Shown piece after piece: positions 32,746 through 41,054 of a stretch of 64,000 nt of DNA (positions within the stretch are counted from its first letter, which is position 1; each line of letters begins with the position of its first letter). The position numbers and the translations under genes were made by a program. Source of the DNA: Nonomuraea rhodomycinica (GTDB lineage: Bacteria > Actinomycetota > Actinomycetes > Streptosporangiales > Streptosporangiaceae); assembly GCF_013363995.1 (NCBI RefSeq), contig NZ_JABWGO010000003.1, positions 372,001 through 436,000 of the forward strand, given 5' to 3'. The notes below the pieces were generated by a model, which saw only the letters and a list, made by a program, of their open reading frames with translations, was not told the origin of the DNA and ran no database searches.

Positions 32746-34136
32746 GACGTCATCTCCTTCCGGGTCTGCCGGGCGGGTTCGCCCTGTTCGGTGAGGTCCT
32801 CCAGGGAACGGCCGGCCGTGGCCAGGCCGAAGACGACCACGCACACGACGCCCACCACGAGGACGGCGGTGGTGAGACCGAACACGCCGCCGAAGCCCAG
32901 GCTCGCGGCCGACAGGCCGATGATCGTGGGTGCGAGGATGCTGCCCACGCGGCCGAACGCGCTGGACAGGCCGGTGCCGGTGGCCCGGATCCAGGTGGGG
33001 AACACCTCGGGGGTGTAGGAGTAGACGCCCGCGTACGTCCCGTTGAGGAAGAACGACAGCACCGCGCCCGCCACCGTGATCGCGGCCGGCGACTCCATCT
33101 GCGACAGCCAGAACGCGCTGACCGCCGAGCCGGCCAGGTAGAGGGCGATGGTGTTCTTGCGGTCGAGCCGCTCCGACAGCCAGGCGGCGGAGAAGTAGCC
33201 GGGGACCTGGGCCAGGTAGATGATGATCGAGAACTCGAAGCTCTTGGTCACGGTGATGCCGCGCTGGACGAGCAGCGTCGGGATCCAGGAGAAGAACCCG
33301 TAGTACGAGAACGTGATCACGAACCAGATCAGCCAGATCACGGCGGTCCGCCGGGCCATGGCCGGGCTCCACAGGAAGCGCAGCGCGCTGACCAGGTTGA
33401 CCTTCGGCGTCTCGGACACCGGCAGCGCGTCGCCCTCGGGCGCCGGCGGCAGCGGCCGGCCGGTGGCCCGCTCGACGCGCCGTTCGAGGTCGGCGACCAC
33501 GGCCTCGGCCTCGTCGTGGCGGCCCTGCTGGACCAGGAAGCGCGGCGACTCCGGCAGCGAGCGCCGCCACCACAGCAGCATGACGATCGGCACGGCGGTG
33601 AGCACCTGGGCGATCCGCCATCCGTCGTCCATGGTCGGCACGACGAACCGGCCGATCAGGGCCGCCAGCACGAACCCGAACGAGAAGAACCCGGCCAGCG
33701 CCCCGATGAACCAGCCGCGCCGCCGGGCGGGCACGAACTCCGACAGGAACGGCGCGATGATCGCGCTCTCGGCCCCCGCGCCGGCCCCGGCCAGCACCCG
33801 GGCCACGAGGAACACCTCGTAGCTGGGCGCCGCGGCGGCGACCACGGAGAACACCGCGTAGAACGCCAGCGCGTACATCATGACCTTCTTGCGGCCGATG
33901 CGGTCGCCGAGCAGGCCCGCCACGGTCGCGCCGAACAGGAACCCGAACGGCGTGGCCGACCCGATGAGGCCGAGCTGGCCGTTGTCGAGGCCCCACGCCT
34001 CCTGCGCGCTCGGCAGCAGGAACGCGACCACCGCCGAGTCCATCCCGTCGAAGGTGTAGCCGAGGCCGCCTATGAGCAGCAGGAGGTAGTGGGGGCGGCT
34101 CAGCGGGAGCCGGTCCAAGCGGGTGAGCAGGGTCAT
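32742..34136 (-). CDS. MFS transporter, metabolite:H+ symporter (sugar-porter-like)
   Basis: A 464-residue twelve-helix MFS uptake permease. LLGDRIGRKKVMMY between helices 2 and 3, RSLPESPRFLVQQGRHDEA after helix 6 and EVFPTWIRATG in the second half are sugar-porter/aromatic-acid or niacin transporter signatures. ATG 34136 follows GGAAGG. First gene of the operon with GAF protein and amidohydrolase, divergent from RpiR across TGCAA sites. Confidence 0.92.
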   Translation of the reverse strand: MTLLTRLDRLPLSRPHYLLLLIGGLGYTFDGMDSAVVAFLLPSAQEAWGLDNGQLGLIGSATPFGFLFGATVAGLLGDRIGRKKVMMYALAFYAVFSVVAAAAPSYEVFLVARVLAGAGAGAESAIIAPFLSEFVPARRRGWFIGALAGFFSFGFVLAALIGRFVVPTMDDGWRIAQVLTAVPIVMLLWWRRSLPESPRFLVQQGRHDEAEAVVADLERRVERATGRPLPPAPEGDALPVSETPKVNLVSALRFLWSPAMARRTAVIWLIWFVITFSYYGFFSWIPTLLVQRGITVTKSFEFSIIIYLAQVPGYFSAAWLSERLDRKNTIALYLAGSAVSAFWLSQMESPAAITVAGAVLSFFLNGTYAGVYSYTPEVFPTWIRATGTGLSSAFGRVGSILAPTIIGLSAASLGFGGVFGLTTAVLVVGVVCVVVFGLATAGRSLEDLTEQGEPARQTRKEMTS

Positions 34137-34174
34137 GGCACCTTCCCTGGTTCGTGCTTTTTGGCAACGTATAG

Positions 34175-34206
34175 TGCAAATCTCCTTACTTGCAATGGTC
34201 TTTGCA
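34175..34206. promoter_or_regulatory. RpiR operator cluster
   Basis: TGCAA (34175-34179), TTGCAA (34190-34195) and TTGCA (34202-34206) make two overlapping inverted repeats, TGCAA-N10-TTGCA and TGCAA-N6-TTGCA. They lie between the divergent MFS and RpiR genes. Confidence 0.7.
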
Positions 34207-34252
34207 TGATTCGATGCGCGTAGCATGTCTCCCGGCCGAGGGAGAGGATCAC

Positions 34253-35131
34253 GTGACGGAGCCCCGTACCGACACCTACGACGAGTGGTTGCGCGCCCGG
34301 GTGCCGGAGCGCGGGCTGCGGCCCAAGGCGGCGGCGGTGCTCGACGTGCTCGTGTCGCAGCCCCGCCGCGCCTCCTACGGCTCGGCCGGCGAGCTCGCCC
34401 AGCTCGCCGGGGTCAACGTGGCCACCGTGACCCGCACGGCGCAGGCGCTCGGGTTCGCCGGCTGGCCGGCGCTCCAGCAGGAGCTGCGGGCCCGCTACCT
34501 GTCGTCGCTGAGCGCCGGCCAGGTCGCCGCCGAGCACGCCGGGGCCGGCTCGCCCAGCTCCCGCTCGCTCCGCCGCGACCTCGACAGCCTCGCCGTGCTC
34601 AACCGCCGGCTGGACGAGGCGGTGCTGCTCACGATCGCCGAGGCGGTCGCCGCCGCCCGCCGTACGGTCGTGGTGGCCGACGGCAGCTACGCGGCCGTGG
34701 GGCTGGCGCTCGCGCACAACGCCCGCCTGGCCGGCTACCCCGTCGCCGCGGTCACGGCCGGGGACTCCGAGCTGGCCAACGTCGTCGCCACCCTCGGCGC
34801 CGAGGACGTGCTCATCGCGATCAGCTTCTGGCGGCTGTACGAGAGCACCGTGCTGGCCGCGCACGAGGCCCGCTCGCGCGGGACGCGCGTGTTCGCGCTG
34901 ACCGACGCGGCGAGCCCGGCCCTCGCCGCCGCGGCGGAGGAGGTCGTCATGGTGCCCGCGGAGGGGGAGGCGTTCTTCCCGTCGCTGACCGCGGGCGTCG
35001 CCGTCGCCCAGGCGCTGGTCACGCAGCTCGCCGCGGTCGATCCGGCCCGCACGTCGGCGTCCATCGAGGCGGCGGAGGCCATGTGGGCGAAGTTCGGCCT
35101 CCTGCACCGCCGCCCCACGCCCCCGTCCTGA
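34253..35131 (+). CDS. RpiR family transcriptional regulator (HTH + SIS)
   Basis: 292 residues: an HTH_6 domain at 20-95 (RPKAAAVLDVLVSQP, ELAQLAGVNVATVTRTAQALGFAGWPALQQEL) and a SIS sugar-phosphate-binding fold at 125-265 (VVVADGSYAAVGLALAHN, DVLIAISFWRLYESTV). RpiR proteins sense phosphorylated sugars or amino-sugar-like ligands, so the MFS-amidohydrolase substrate may be of that kind. GTG 34253 follows GGAGAGG. Confidence 0.9.
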   Translation: MTEPRTDTYDEWLRARVPERGLRPKAAAVLDVLVSQPRRASYGSAGELAQLAGVNVATVTRTAQALGFAGWPALQQELRARYLSSLSAGQVAAEHAGAGSPSSRSLRRDLDSLAVLNRRLDEAVLLTIAEAVAAARRTVVVADGSYAAVGLALAHNARLAGYPVAAVTAGDSELANVVATLGAEDVLIAISFWRLYESTVLAAHEARSRGTRVFALTDAASPALAAAAEEVVMVPAEGEAFFPSLTAGVAVAQALVTQLAAVDPARTSASIEAAEAMWAKFGLLHRRPTPPS

Positions 35132-35171
35132 CGCCCCCTCGCCTGGGCTCGACACGGTCGCCATGCCAACA

Positions 35172-35211
35172 ACTGACAAAAATTGAAATCTGTCATCTGT
35201 CATGCCATAGT
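35172..35211. promoter_or_regulatory. operator/promoter of AKR-TetR cassette 2
   Basis: CTGACA ending at 35178 and TGTCAT from 35191 form an inverted repeat with a 12-bp spacer, the same spacing as at 2773-2798. TTGAAA (35183-35188) and CATAGT (35206-35211), 17 bp apart, are a credible promoter inside it. A further TGTCAT starts at 35198. Confidence 0.65.
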
Positions 35212-35258
35212 GAAGAGGAACGACGACGGCAGCACACGCCACCCTCTAGGAGGTCCTC

Positions 35259-36263
35259 ATGCTCACTCGTTCCCTGGGATCCACCGGGCCGCGCGTCTCC
35301 GCCCTCGGCCTCGGCTGCATGGGCATGTCCGCCCTGTACGGCGAAGCCGACCGCGCCGAGTCCATCGCGACCGTCCACGCCGCCCTCGACGCCGGCGTCA
35401 CCCTGCTCGACACCGGCGACTTCTACGGCATGGGCCACAACGAGCTGCTGATCCGCGAGGCGCTGAGCACCGCCCCGGCCGCGCTGCGCGACCAGGCGGT
35501 CATCAGCGTCAAGTTCGGCGCGCTGCGCGGACCGGACGGCTCATGGGGCGGCATGGACGGCCGTCCGGCCGCGGTCAAGAACTTCGCCGCGTACTCCCTG
35601 CAGCGGCTCGGCGTCGACCACATCGACGTCTACCGGATCGCCCGCGTCGACCCCGCCGTGCCCATCGAGGAGACCGTCGGCGCCATCGCCGAGCTGGTCC
35701 AGGCGGGGTACGTCCGCCACATCGGCCTGTCCGAGGCGGGCGCCGACACCGTCCGCCGGGCCGCCGCCACCGCGCCCATCGCCGACCTGCAGATCGAGTA
35801 CTCGCTCATCTCGCGCGGCGTCGAGGAGCGCATCCTGCCCGCCACGCGCGAGCTGGGCGTCGGCATCACCGCGTACGGCGTGCTGTCGCGCGGCCTGATC
35901 TCCGGCCACTTCACCGCGGACCGGCAGCTGGCCGCCGACGACTTCCGCGCGCACTCGCCGCGTTTCCAGGGCGACAACCTGCGCCACAACCTCGGCCTCG
36001 TCGAGGCCCTGCGCGAGATCGCCGCGGACAAGGGCGTCACGGTCGCGCAGATCGCCATCGCCTGGGTCCTCGCGCGCGGCGAGGACATCGTGCCGCTGGT
36101 CGGCGCCCGCACCCGCGAGCGGCTGTCCGAGGCGCTCGGCGCCCTGGACGTCAAGCTGGAGGAGTCCGACCTCGCCGCGATCGAGCGGGCCGTCCCGGCC
36201 GGCGCCGCCGCGGGCGACCGCTACGCGCGGGAGCAGATGACCATGCTCGACAGCGAGCGGTGA
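35259..36263 (+). CDS. aldo/keto reductase (cassette 2)
   Basis: 334 residues, paralogous along its full length to the enzyme at 2821-3831 (shared VSVKFGALRG/F-type block, YSLQRLG, DPAVPIEETVGA, MLDSER end). Catalytic Asp-Tyr in LLDTGDFYGMG and Lys in ISVKFG are present; the active-site His position again reads YRIAR instead of an H-containing motif. AGGAGGTCCTC precedes ATG 35259. Followed by its TetR gene. Confidence 0.92.
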   Translation: MLTRSLGSTGPRVSALGLGCMGMSALYGEADRAESIATVHAALDAGVTLLDTGDFYGMGHNELLIREALSTAPAALRDQAVISVKFGALRGPDGSWGGMDGRPAAVKNFAAYSLQRLGVDHIDVYRIARVDPAVPIEETVGAIAELVQAGYVRHIGLSEAGADTVRRAAATAPIADLQIEYSLISRGVEERILPATRELGVGITAYGVLSRGLISGHFTADRQLAADDFRAHSPRFQGDNLRHNLGLVEALREIAADKGVTVAQIAIAWVLARGEDIVPLVGARTRERLSEALGALDVKLEESDLAAIERAVPAGAAAGDRYAREQMTMLDSER

Positions 36264-36289
36264 CCCACGCACCCGGTACGGTCGTCTCC

Positions 36290-36883
36290 ATGGCCACCAT
36301 CGACGCCCTCACCCCCGAGCGCATCCTCGAAGCCACCGAGGAGGTGCTGCGCCGCCACGGCCCCGCCAAGGCGACCGTGGTCGACGTGGCCCGCGCGCTC
36401 GGCGTCAGCCATGGCAGCGTCTACCGGCACTTCCGGACGAAGACGGCGCTGCGCGAGGCCGTGACGCAGCGCTGGCTGGACCGGACGTCCATGGCCCTGT
36501 CGGGTGTCGTCGCGGGCTCCGAGCCGCCGGGGACGAGGCTGCGGCGCTGGCTGGCCGAGCTGTTCGCGGCCAAGCGCCGCAAGGTCGGCGACGACCCGGA
36601 GCTGTTCGCGACGTACATGGTGCTGGTGGGGGAGAGCAGCGCGGTGGTCAACCGCCACCGGGCCGACCTGACGGGGCAGCTCGCGCGGATCATCCACGAG
36701 GGCCTCGAACGCGGCGAGTTCGCACCGGCGGGCGCGTCGCCGGAGGTGCTGGCGCGTGCGGTGTTCGACGCCACGGGCCGCTTCCACGACCCGGCCTACG
36801 CCCGCGAGTGGGCCGAACCGGGCATCGACGCCGAGTTCACGGCCCTGGTGGATCTCGTCCTGCGCGGCCTCGCGGCTCCCTAG
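36290..36883 (+). CDS. TetR family regulator (cassette 2)
   Basis: A 197-residue paralogue of the regulator at 3831-4430: HTH ATVVDVARALGVSHGSVYRHF, then LREAVTQRWLDR and DDPELFATYMVLVGESS. ATG 36290 matches the paralogue's N-terminus; GTG 36260 is in frame and overlaps the AKR stop as GTGA, so a form ten residues longer is possible. Expected to autoregulate through the TGACA-N12-TGTCA site. Confidence 0.88.
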   Translation: MATIDALTPERILEATEEVLRRHGPAKATVVDVARALGVSHGSVYRHFRTKTALREAVTQRWLDRTSMALSGVVAGSEPPGTRLRRWLAELFAAKRRKVGDDPELFATYMVLVGESSAVVNRHRADLTGQLARIIHEGLERGEFAPAGASPEVLARAVFDATGRFHDPAYAREWAEPGIDAEFTALVDLVLRGLAAP

Positions 36884-36993
36884 CGCCTCGGAGCCCTCGG
36901 GGTCCTCGGGCCTCGCCGGTACTTCCCCGGTGGGTGACCGGGGCGACCGGGCGACCCAGGCGACGCGGGCGACCGGGGCTCAGGGGCGGCGAC

Positions 36994-38655
36994 TCACGGG
37001 CGGCGGCGGGCGACCATGACCGCGTCGTGGATCGTGATCTCGCGTCCCTCCGGGTCCACCGTCGCGCGCGGCCGGGTCTCGGCCGTCACCACCTCCCAGG
37101 CGTCCGGATCCAGCCCCGACGCCACCTCCTCGGCCGTGTACATCATGTCCGGGAAGTGCATCCGATGCGCCGTGGTCCGCAGGTCACGCGGGTGGTGGCC
37201 GACGATCAGCAGCGTCCCGCCGGGCGCCACCGCGGCGGCCAGCCGCGCGAACAGCTCCCGCCGTTCCGCGCCCGGCAGGTGCATGAACTGCGCCGACACC
37301 AGGTCGTACGCGCCCGCGTCCGGCACGTGCTCGCGCAGGTCCGCGTGGACCCACTCGATCCGCCCGCCGACGCCCGCCTCCGCCGCGTGGGCGGCGGCCC
37401 GCTCCAGCGCCGTGGTGGAGATGTCGGTGCCCGTCACCCGCCAGCCGCGCCCGGCGAGCCACACCGCGTCGGCGCCCTCGCCGCTGCCCACGTCCAGCGC
37501 CCGCCCGGGGGTCAGATCGGCGGCCTCGGCCACGAGCTGCGGGTTCGGCCGGCCGCTCCAGATCGCCGGCCGGGCGCGGTAGCGCTCCTCCCAGCCCTCC
37601 CGCTCGAACATCCTCCTCATGCCGAGCCGGTACGCCTCGACGGCGGCGCCTCGGTCCTCGGCCACGAGGTCGGCGTTGATCGCCGCCGCGGCGCTGAGCC
37701 CGGCCGCGGCGGAGGTCAGGACCTGGGCGGCCGCGTCGGTCACGTTGCCCGCCACCCACACCCCCGGCTCGGCCGTGGCGCCGGTGCTGTCGGCGGGGAT
37801 GCGGTCGCCGACGACCTGCCCGCCCATCTCGATCTCCACGGGCTTCAGCCCCAGCGGCTCCAGCAGCTCCGCCCGCGCCGTGAGCCGCGGCCCGACGACC
37901 ACGGCGTCCAGCTCCACGACCTCGCCCGTGACCAGCCGCACACCGGTGAGCCGGTCGTCGGACACCTCGACGGCCGCCACCGGCTCCTCCACCACGACGA
38001 CGCCGCGCGCCGCCAGCGCCTCGGCCTCCTCGGCGCCGGGCGCCGGGGTCCCGGGCAGAGGCAGCAGCAGCACGTGGGGGCTCCACTGCCGCCACAGGTG
38101 CGCGAGGTGGGTCGCGACCGGCCCGCCGGCGAGGACGCCGATCCGCTGGTCGCGCACCTCCCAGCCGTGGCAGTACGGGCAGCTCAGCACGTCCCGGCCC
38201 CACCGCGCGGCCAGCCCGGGCACGTCGGGCAGCTCGTCGGTGAGCCCGGTGGACACCAGCAGCCGCCGCGCCGGCGCCCGCCGCCCGTCGTCGAGCGTCA
38301 CGACGAACCTGGCGTCGCGTGACGCGCCCTCATGGGACGCGGCGTCATCGGGAGTCCCCGTGGACGTCCGCGTGGACCCCGCCGGCTCGGCACCGTGGCG
38401 GGCCACGCCGGCGACGCGGCCGGTGACGACCTCGCCCCCGTAGCGGATCACCTCCTCGCGCCCGTCCGCCCGCAGGTCGCCGGGCGGGGTGGCGTCCCTG
38501 CCCAGGTAGTTGTGCATGTGCCGGGCGGGCGCGTTGCGCGGCTCGCCCGAGTCCACCACCAGCACGGACCGGCGCGCCCGCGCCAGGGCCAGGGCCCCGC
38601 TGAGCCCGGCCGGACCGCCACCCACCACCACGACGTCGTACGTCTCGTCTCTCAT
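36994..38655 (-). CDS. fused thioredoxin-reductase-like flavoprotein and SAM methyltransferase
   Basis: 553 residues, two enzymes in one chain. Residues 1-330: NAD(P)/FAD disulfide-reductase fold with GGGPAGLSGALALA and the redox-active pair in SCPYCHGWEV (about residue 150). Residues 350-553: class I methyltransferase with ALDVGSGEGADAVWLAGRGW and an LLIVGHHPRD strand. ATG 38655 follows GAAGGGAAG; the frame stays open far upstream but would overlap the divergent regulator. The same fusion is known in other actinobacteria; the substrate is unknown. A thiol- or metalloid-modifying role would fit reduction coupled to methylation (inference). Confidence 0.9.
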   Translation of the reverse strand: MRDETYDVVVVGGGPAGLSGALALARARRSVLVVDSGEPRNAPARHMHNYLGRDATPPGDLRADGREEVIRYGGEVVTGRVAGVARHGAEPAGSTRTSTGTPDDAASHEGASRDARFVVTLDDGRRAPARRLLVSTGLTDELPDVPGLAARWGRDVLSCPYCHGWEVRDQRIGVLAGGPVATHLAHLWRQWSPHVLLLPLPGTPAPGAEEAEALAARGVVVVEEPVAAVEVSDDRLTGVRLVTGEVVELDAVVVGPRLTARAELLEPLGLKPVEIEMGGQVVGDRIPADSTGATAEPGVWVAGNVTDAAAQVLTSAAAGLSAAAAINADLVAEDRGAAVEAYRLGMRRMFEREGWEERYRARPAIWSGRPNPQLVAEAADLTPGRALDVGSGEGADAVWLAGRGWRVTGTDISTTALERAAAHAAEAGVGGRIEWVHADLREHVPDAGAYDLVSAQFMHLPGAERRELFARLAAAVAPGGTLLIVGHHPRDLRTTAHRMHFPDMMYTAEEVASGLDPDAWEVVTAETRPRATVDPEGREITIHDAVMVARRRP

Positions 38656-38711
38656 GTGCTTCCCTTCACCGCTCATGTGCAGGGCCACGGTGCAATGGCG
38701 GAAGCGAGTTC

Positions 38712-38737
38712 GACAAGTATTCTTGCCGCTATGGCAA
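38712..38737. promoter_or_regulatory. operator overlapping the XRE-cupin start
   Basis: GACAAG-TATT-CTTGCC (38712-38727) and the overlapping TTGCC-GCTAT-GGCAA (38723-38737) are inverted repeats. TATTCT at 38718 lies 7 bases before the ATG, a position typical of a -10 element for a leaderless actinobacterial transcript. Confidence 0.6.
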
Positions 38738-39318
38738 ACGACGAGGGCGACGCGGTGCTGGCGGCGGTCGGGCCGAGGCTGCGCGCGCTGCGCAGGCAGA
38801 GGGGCGCGACGCTGAACCAGCTCGCGGAGACGACCGGCATCTCGGTGAGCACGCTGTCCCGTCTGGAGTCGGGCGGGCGGCGGCCCACACTGGAGCTGCT
38901 GCTGCCGCTGGCCAAGGCGTACCAGGTGTCGCTGGACGACCTCGTCGGCGCGCCCGACACGGGCGACCCGCGGGTGCGCCTGCAGCCGATCGTCCGTCAC
39001 GGCGTGACGTTCCTCCCGCTGACCCGCCGCTCGGGCGGCCTGCAGGCGTTCAAGCAGATCCTGCCGCCGGGCACGCCGTACGGCCACGACGAGCTGCAGA
39101 CGCACGAGGGCTACGAGTGGCTGTACGTGCTGTCGGGCCGCCTGCGGCTGCGGCTGGCCGAGCACGACCTCCTGCTGACGGCGGGGGAGGCCGCCGAGTT
39201 CGACACCCATCTCCCGCACCTGGTCACCAACCCTGGCCCGGAGCCGGCGGAGGTGCTCAACCTGTTCGGCCCGCAGGGGGAGCGCCTGCACGTCCGCGCC
39301 CGCCCCAAGCAGAGCTGA
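38731..39318 (+). CDS. XRE-cupin transcriptional regulator
   Basis: 195 residues: a HTH_3 domain at 12-70 (LRALRRQRGATLNQLAETTGISVSTLSRLESGGRRPTLE) and a C-terminal cupin (about 110-190; HEGYEWLYVLSGRLRLRL, GEAAEFDTHLPHLVTN). XRE-cupin proteins sense small metabolites. ATG 38731 may be leaderless. It diverges from the redox-methyltransferase fusion and is its probable regulator. Confidence 0.92.
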   Translation: MANDEGDAVLAAVGPRLRALRRQRGATLNQLAETTGISVSTLSRLESGGRRPTLELLLPLAKAYQVSLDDLVGAPDTGDPRVRLQPIVRHGVTFLPLTRRSGGLQAFKQILPPGTPYGHDELQTHEGYEWLYVLSGRLRLRLAEHDLLLTAGEAAEFDTHLPHLVTNPGPEPAEVLNLFGPQGERLHVRARPKQS

Positions 39319-39407
39319 CGGACCGCCCTGGGGGTGAGATCTGGTCGGCGGACAACCGTGCGATCCTTGCCCTACCCCGTCTCGGCGGGGATCAGGGCGA
39401 CCCGGTG

Positions 39408-39785
39408 ATGGCGGAGAGGTGCGCGGTGGTGCAGGACGAAGGGGTGCCGGCCACCGTGCTGTGGCGCCCGACGGGGCCGGAAGAGCTGGAGCTCGTCCGG
39501 CGGTCCGGCTGGCGCGCCTGGCCGCCTCGGCTGCCGGAGCAGCCGATCTTCTACCCCGTGCTCGACGAGGAGTACGCCATCAAGATCGCCCGGGAGTGGA
39601 ACGTCCCGCACCACGGCGTCGGGTACGTGACCCGGTTCCGGGTCGAGACGCGGTTCCTGGAGCGCTACCCGGTCCAGCAGGCCGGCGGCAGGACCATCCT
39701 GGAGCTGTGGGTCCCGGCCGAGGAGCTGGACGAGTTCAACGCCCATCTGGTCGGCCCGATCGAGGTCGTGCACGAGTTCCGGTGA
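39408..39785 (+). CDS. small conserved protein of unknown function
   Basis: 125 residues; resembles short actinobacterial proteins sometimes labelled ADP-ribosylation/crystallin J1, a name not backed by visible catalytic residues. Features: VLWRPTGPEELELVRRSGWRAWPPRLPEQPIFYPV, a YVTRFRVETRFLERY strand pair, and an ELWVPAEELDEFNAHLVGPIEVVHEFR end. No signal peptide or membrane segment. GTG 39405 directly precedes ATG 39408. 89 bp after the XRE-cupin gene. Confidence 0.75.
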   Translation: MAERCAVVQDEGVPATVLWRPTGPEELELVRRSGWRAWPPRLPEQPIFYPVLDEEYAIKIAREWNVPHHGVGYVTRFRVETRFLERYPVQQAGGRTILELWVPAEELDEFNAHLVGPIEVVHEFR

Positions 39786-39847
39786 CCCGGCCCGCCGGGC
39801 GGCCCTCCCGGCGGCTGGGCCGTCACCCGTGACGCGGGGCGCGGCCG

Positions 39848-40189
39848 CTAGAGGACGTCCCCGAGTTCGGCGGTGAACTGGGCGATGCGTTCCTCGTCCC
39901 GCCGGTAGTGCGTCCACTTGCCCACGCGGGTGGAGACCACCAGCCCGGCGCGCTCCAGCGCCGCCATGTAGGACGAGACCGTGGACTGGGCGAGCCCGAG
40001 CCTGCCCTGGATGTGGCTGACGCACACGCCGACCTCGTGCGGGTCGGCGATGCCCTCGTGCACCGGGAAGTTCGCCTCGGGATCGCGCAGCCACTGCAGC
40101 ACCTGGAGCCGCACGGGGTTGGCGAGCGCCTTGAAGACCTCCAGCAGGTGCGCCGAGGTGTCCGGCGAGGATGCGGTGCGGGTCGCCAT
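39848..40189 (-). CDS. ArsR family transcriptional regulator
   Basis: A 113-residue ArsR winged helix (VFKALANPVRLQVLQWLRDP; LGLAQSTVSSYMAALERAGLV, residues 55-80). A metal-site Cys pair typical of ArsR/SmtB is lacking; only the single Cys in EVGVCVSH is present, so a redox or non-metal signal is more likely. A TATC-N5-GATA site is about 40 bp upstream. The dienelactone-hydrolase-like gene lies just upstream on the same strand, 94 bp away. Confidence 0.9.
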   Translation of the reverse strand: MATRTASSPDTSAHLLEVFKALANPVRLQVLQWLRDPEANFPVHEGIADPHEVGVCVSHIQGRLGLAQSTVSSYMAALERAGLVVSTRVGKWTHYRRDEERIAQFTAELGDVL

Positions 40190-40229
40190 GTGCCGTCCAG
40201 CTGAGTCGGAAGCGCGATGAATCGAAGAG

Positions 40230-40242
40230 TATCGATATGATA
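40230..40242. promoter_or_regulatory. TATC palindrome upstream of ArsR
   Basis: TATC-GATAT-GATA, AT-rich in a very GC-rich setting, 41 bp before the ArsR start; likely an autoregulatory operator. Confidence 0.5.
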
Positions 40243-40283
40243 TCCGGCCGCGCCGGTCGTGGCCCTGCCCGGCGGGCCGACGC

Positions 40284-40862
40284 TCACCCGAGGGACCTCA
40301 GGAACGCCTGCGTACGGGAGAGCAGCAGCGCGGCGGCGTCCGCGTCGTAGGAGGGCAGCGTGCGGTCGGCGAAGTAGTGCTGGTCGCCGGGGTAGAGGAA
40401 CAGCTCGCCCTGCCCGGCCGACTTGACGACCTCGCGGGCGAACTCGACGTCGCCCTCGCCGACGAAGACGGGATCGGCGTCCATGCCGTGCACCTGGACC
40501 GGAACACCGTCCGGCCACGCGTCGCCGAACTCCGAGAGCGGCACGCAGGCGTGGTACAGCAGCGCGCCCCGGGCGCCGGGCCGGGTCTGGGCCAGCTTCT
40601 GCGCGGGCAGCACGCCGAGCGAGAACCCGGCATAGACCAGGCCGGCGGGCAGGTTCTCGACCGCCCGGGCGCCGCGTTCGATCACCGTGCCGAAGCCGAC
40701 GTCCTGGACGTACGCCATCCCTTCCTCGATGCCGCCGAACGTGCGGCCCTCGAAGAGGTCGGGCGTGTGGACGGTGTGCCCGGCCTGGCGCAGTTCGTCG
40801 GCGAACGCGGTGACGCCCGGCGTGAGCCCCAGCGCGTGATGAAACAGAACGACCTCGGCCAT
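40284..40862 (-). CDS. dienelactone hydrolase family protein
   Basis: A 192-residue alpha/beta hydrolase: VVLFHHALGLTPGV entry, nucleophile elbow GFSLGVLPAQ (Ser about residue 80; the family usually has Cys or Ser there), Asp in GMDADPVF and His in GDQHYFADR. Acts on a lactone or ester; the substrate is unknown. ATG 40862 begins MAEVVLFHH. Transcribed toward ArsR and divergent from the hydrolase at 41055. Confidence 0.9.
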   Translation of the reverse strand: MAEVVLFHHALGLTPGVTAFADELRQAGHTVHTPDLFEGRTFGGIEEGMAYVQDVGFGTVIERGARAVENLPAGLVYAGFSLGVLPAQKLAQTRPGARGALLYHACVPLSEFGDAWPDGVPVQVHGMDADPVFVGEGDVEFAREVVKSAGQGELFLYPGDQHYFADRTLPSYDADAAALLLSRTQAFLRSLG

Positions 40863-40958
40863 GATGCCCCCCGGTTGCTCGGTGCGACGCGGATGATTCG
40901 TGACAGTAAGTCATGTCTGCTGGATCTTGTCCAGCTCACAGGGTGGGCCACGTTGAAG

Positions 40959-40996
40959 AGTGGGCGCATGCCCACTAGAGTGGGCGAGCGCCCACT
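40959..40996. promoter_or_regulatory. double AGTGGGC operator with no adjacent TetR
   Basis: Two perfect 18-bp palindromes, AGTGGGC-N4-GCCCACT, at 40959-40976 and 40979-40996, 20 bp centre to centre. TTGAAG at 40953 could be the -35. They lie 59 bp upstream of the alpha/beta hydrolase. This form is typical of TetR-family sites, but no TetR gene is nearby. Confidence 0.75.
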
Positions 40997-41054
40997 ATCC
41001 CGGTACGGGAACGCGGCGCGCGGACACCTTCCCCCACAGAAAAGACCCCGACCC

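Noticed and set aside
38656..39291. N-terminal extension of the redox-methyltransferase fusion
   Set aside because: The frame stays open upstream but lies wholly over the divergent XRE-cupin gene and has no homology; ATG 38655 has a ribosome site and starts the flavin motif.
40377..41054. N-terminal extension of the alpha/beta hydrolase
   Set aside because: It would run through the dienelactone-hydrolase gene and the twin operators; the conserved domain starts at ATG 41055.
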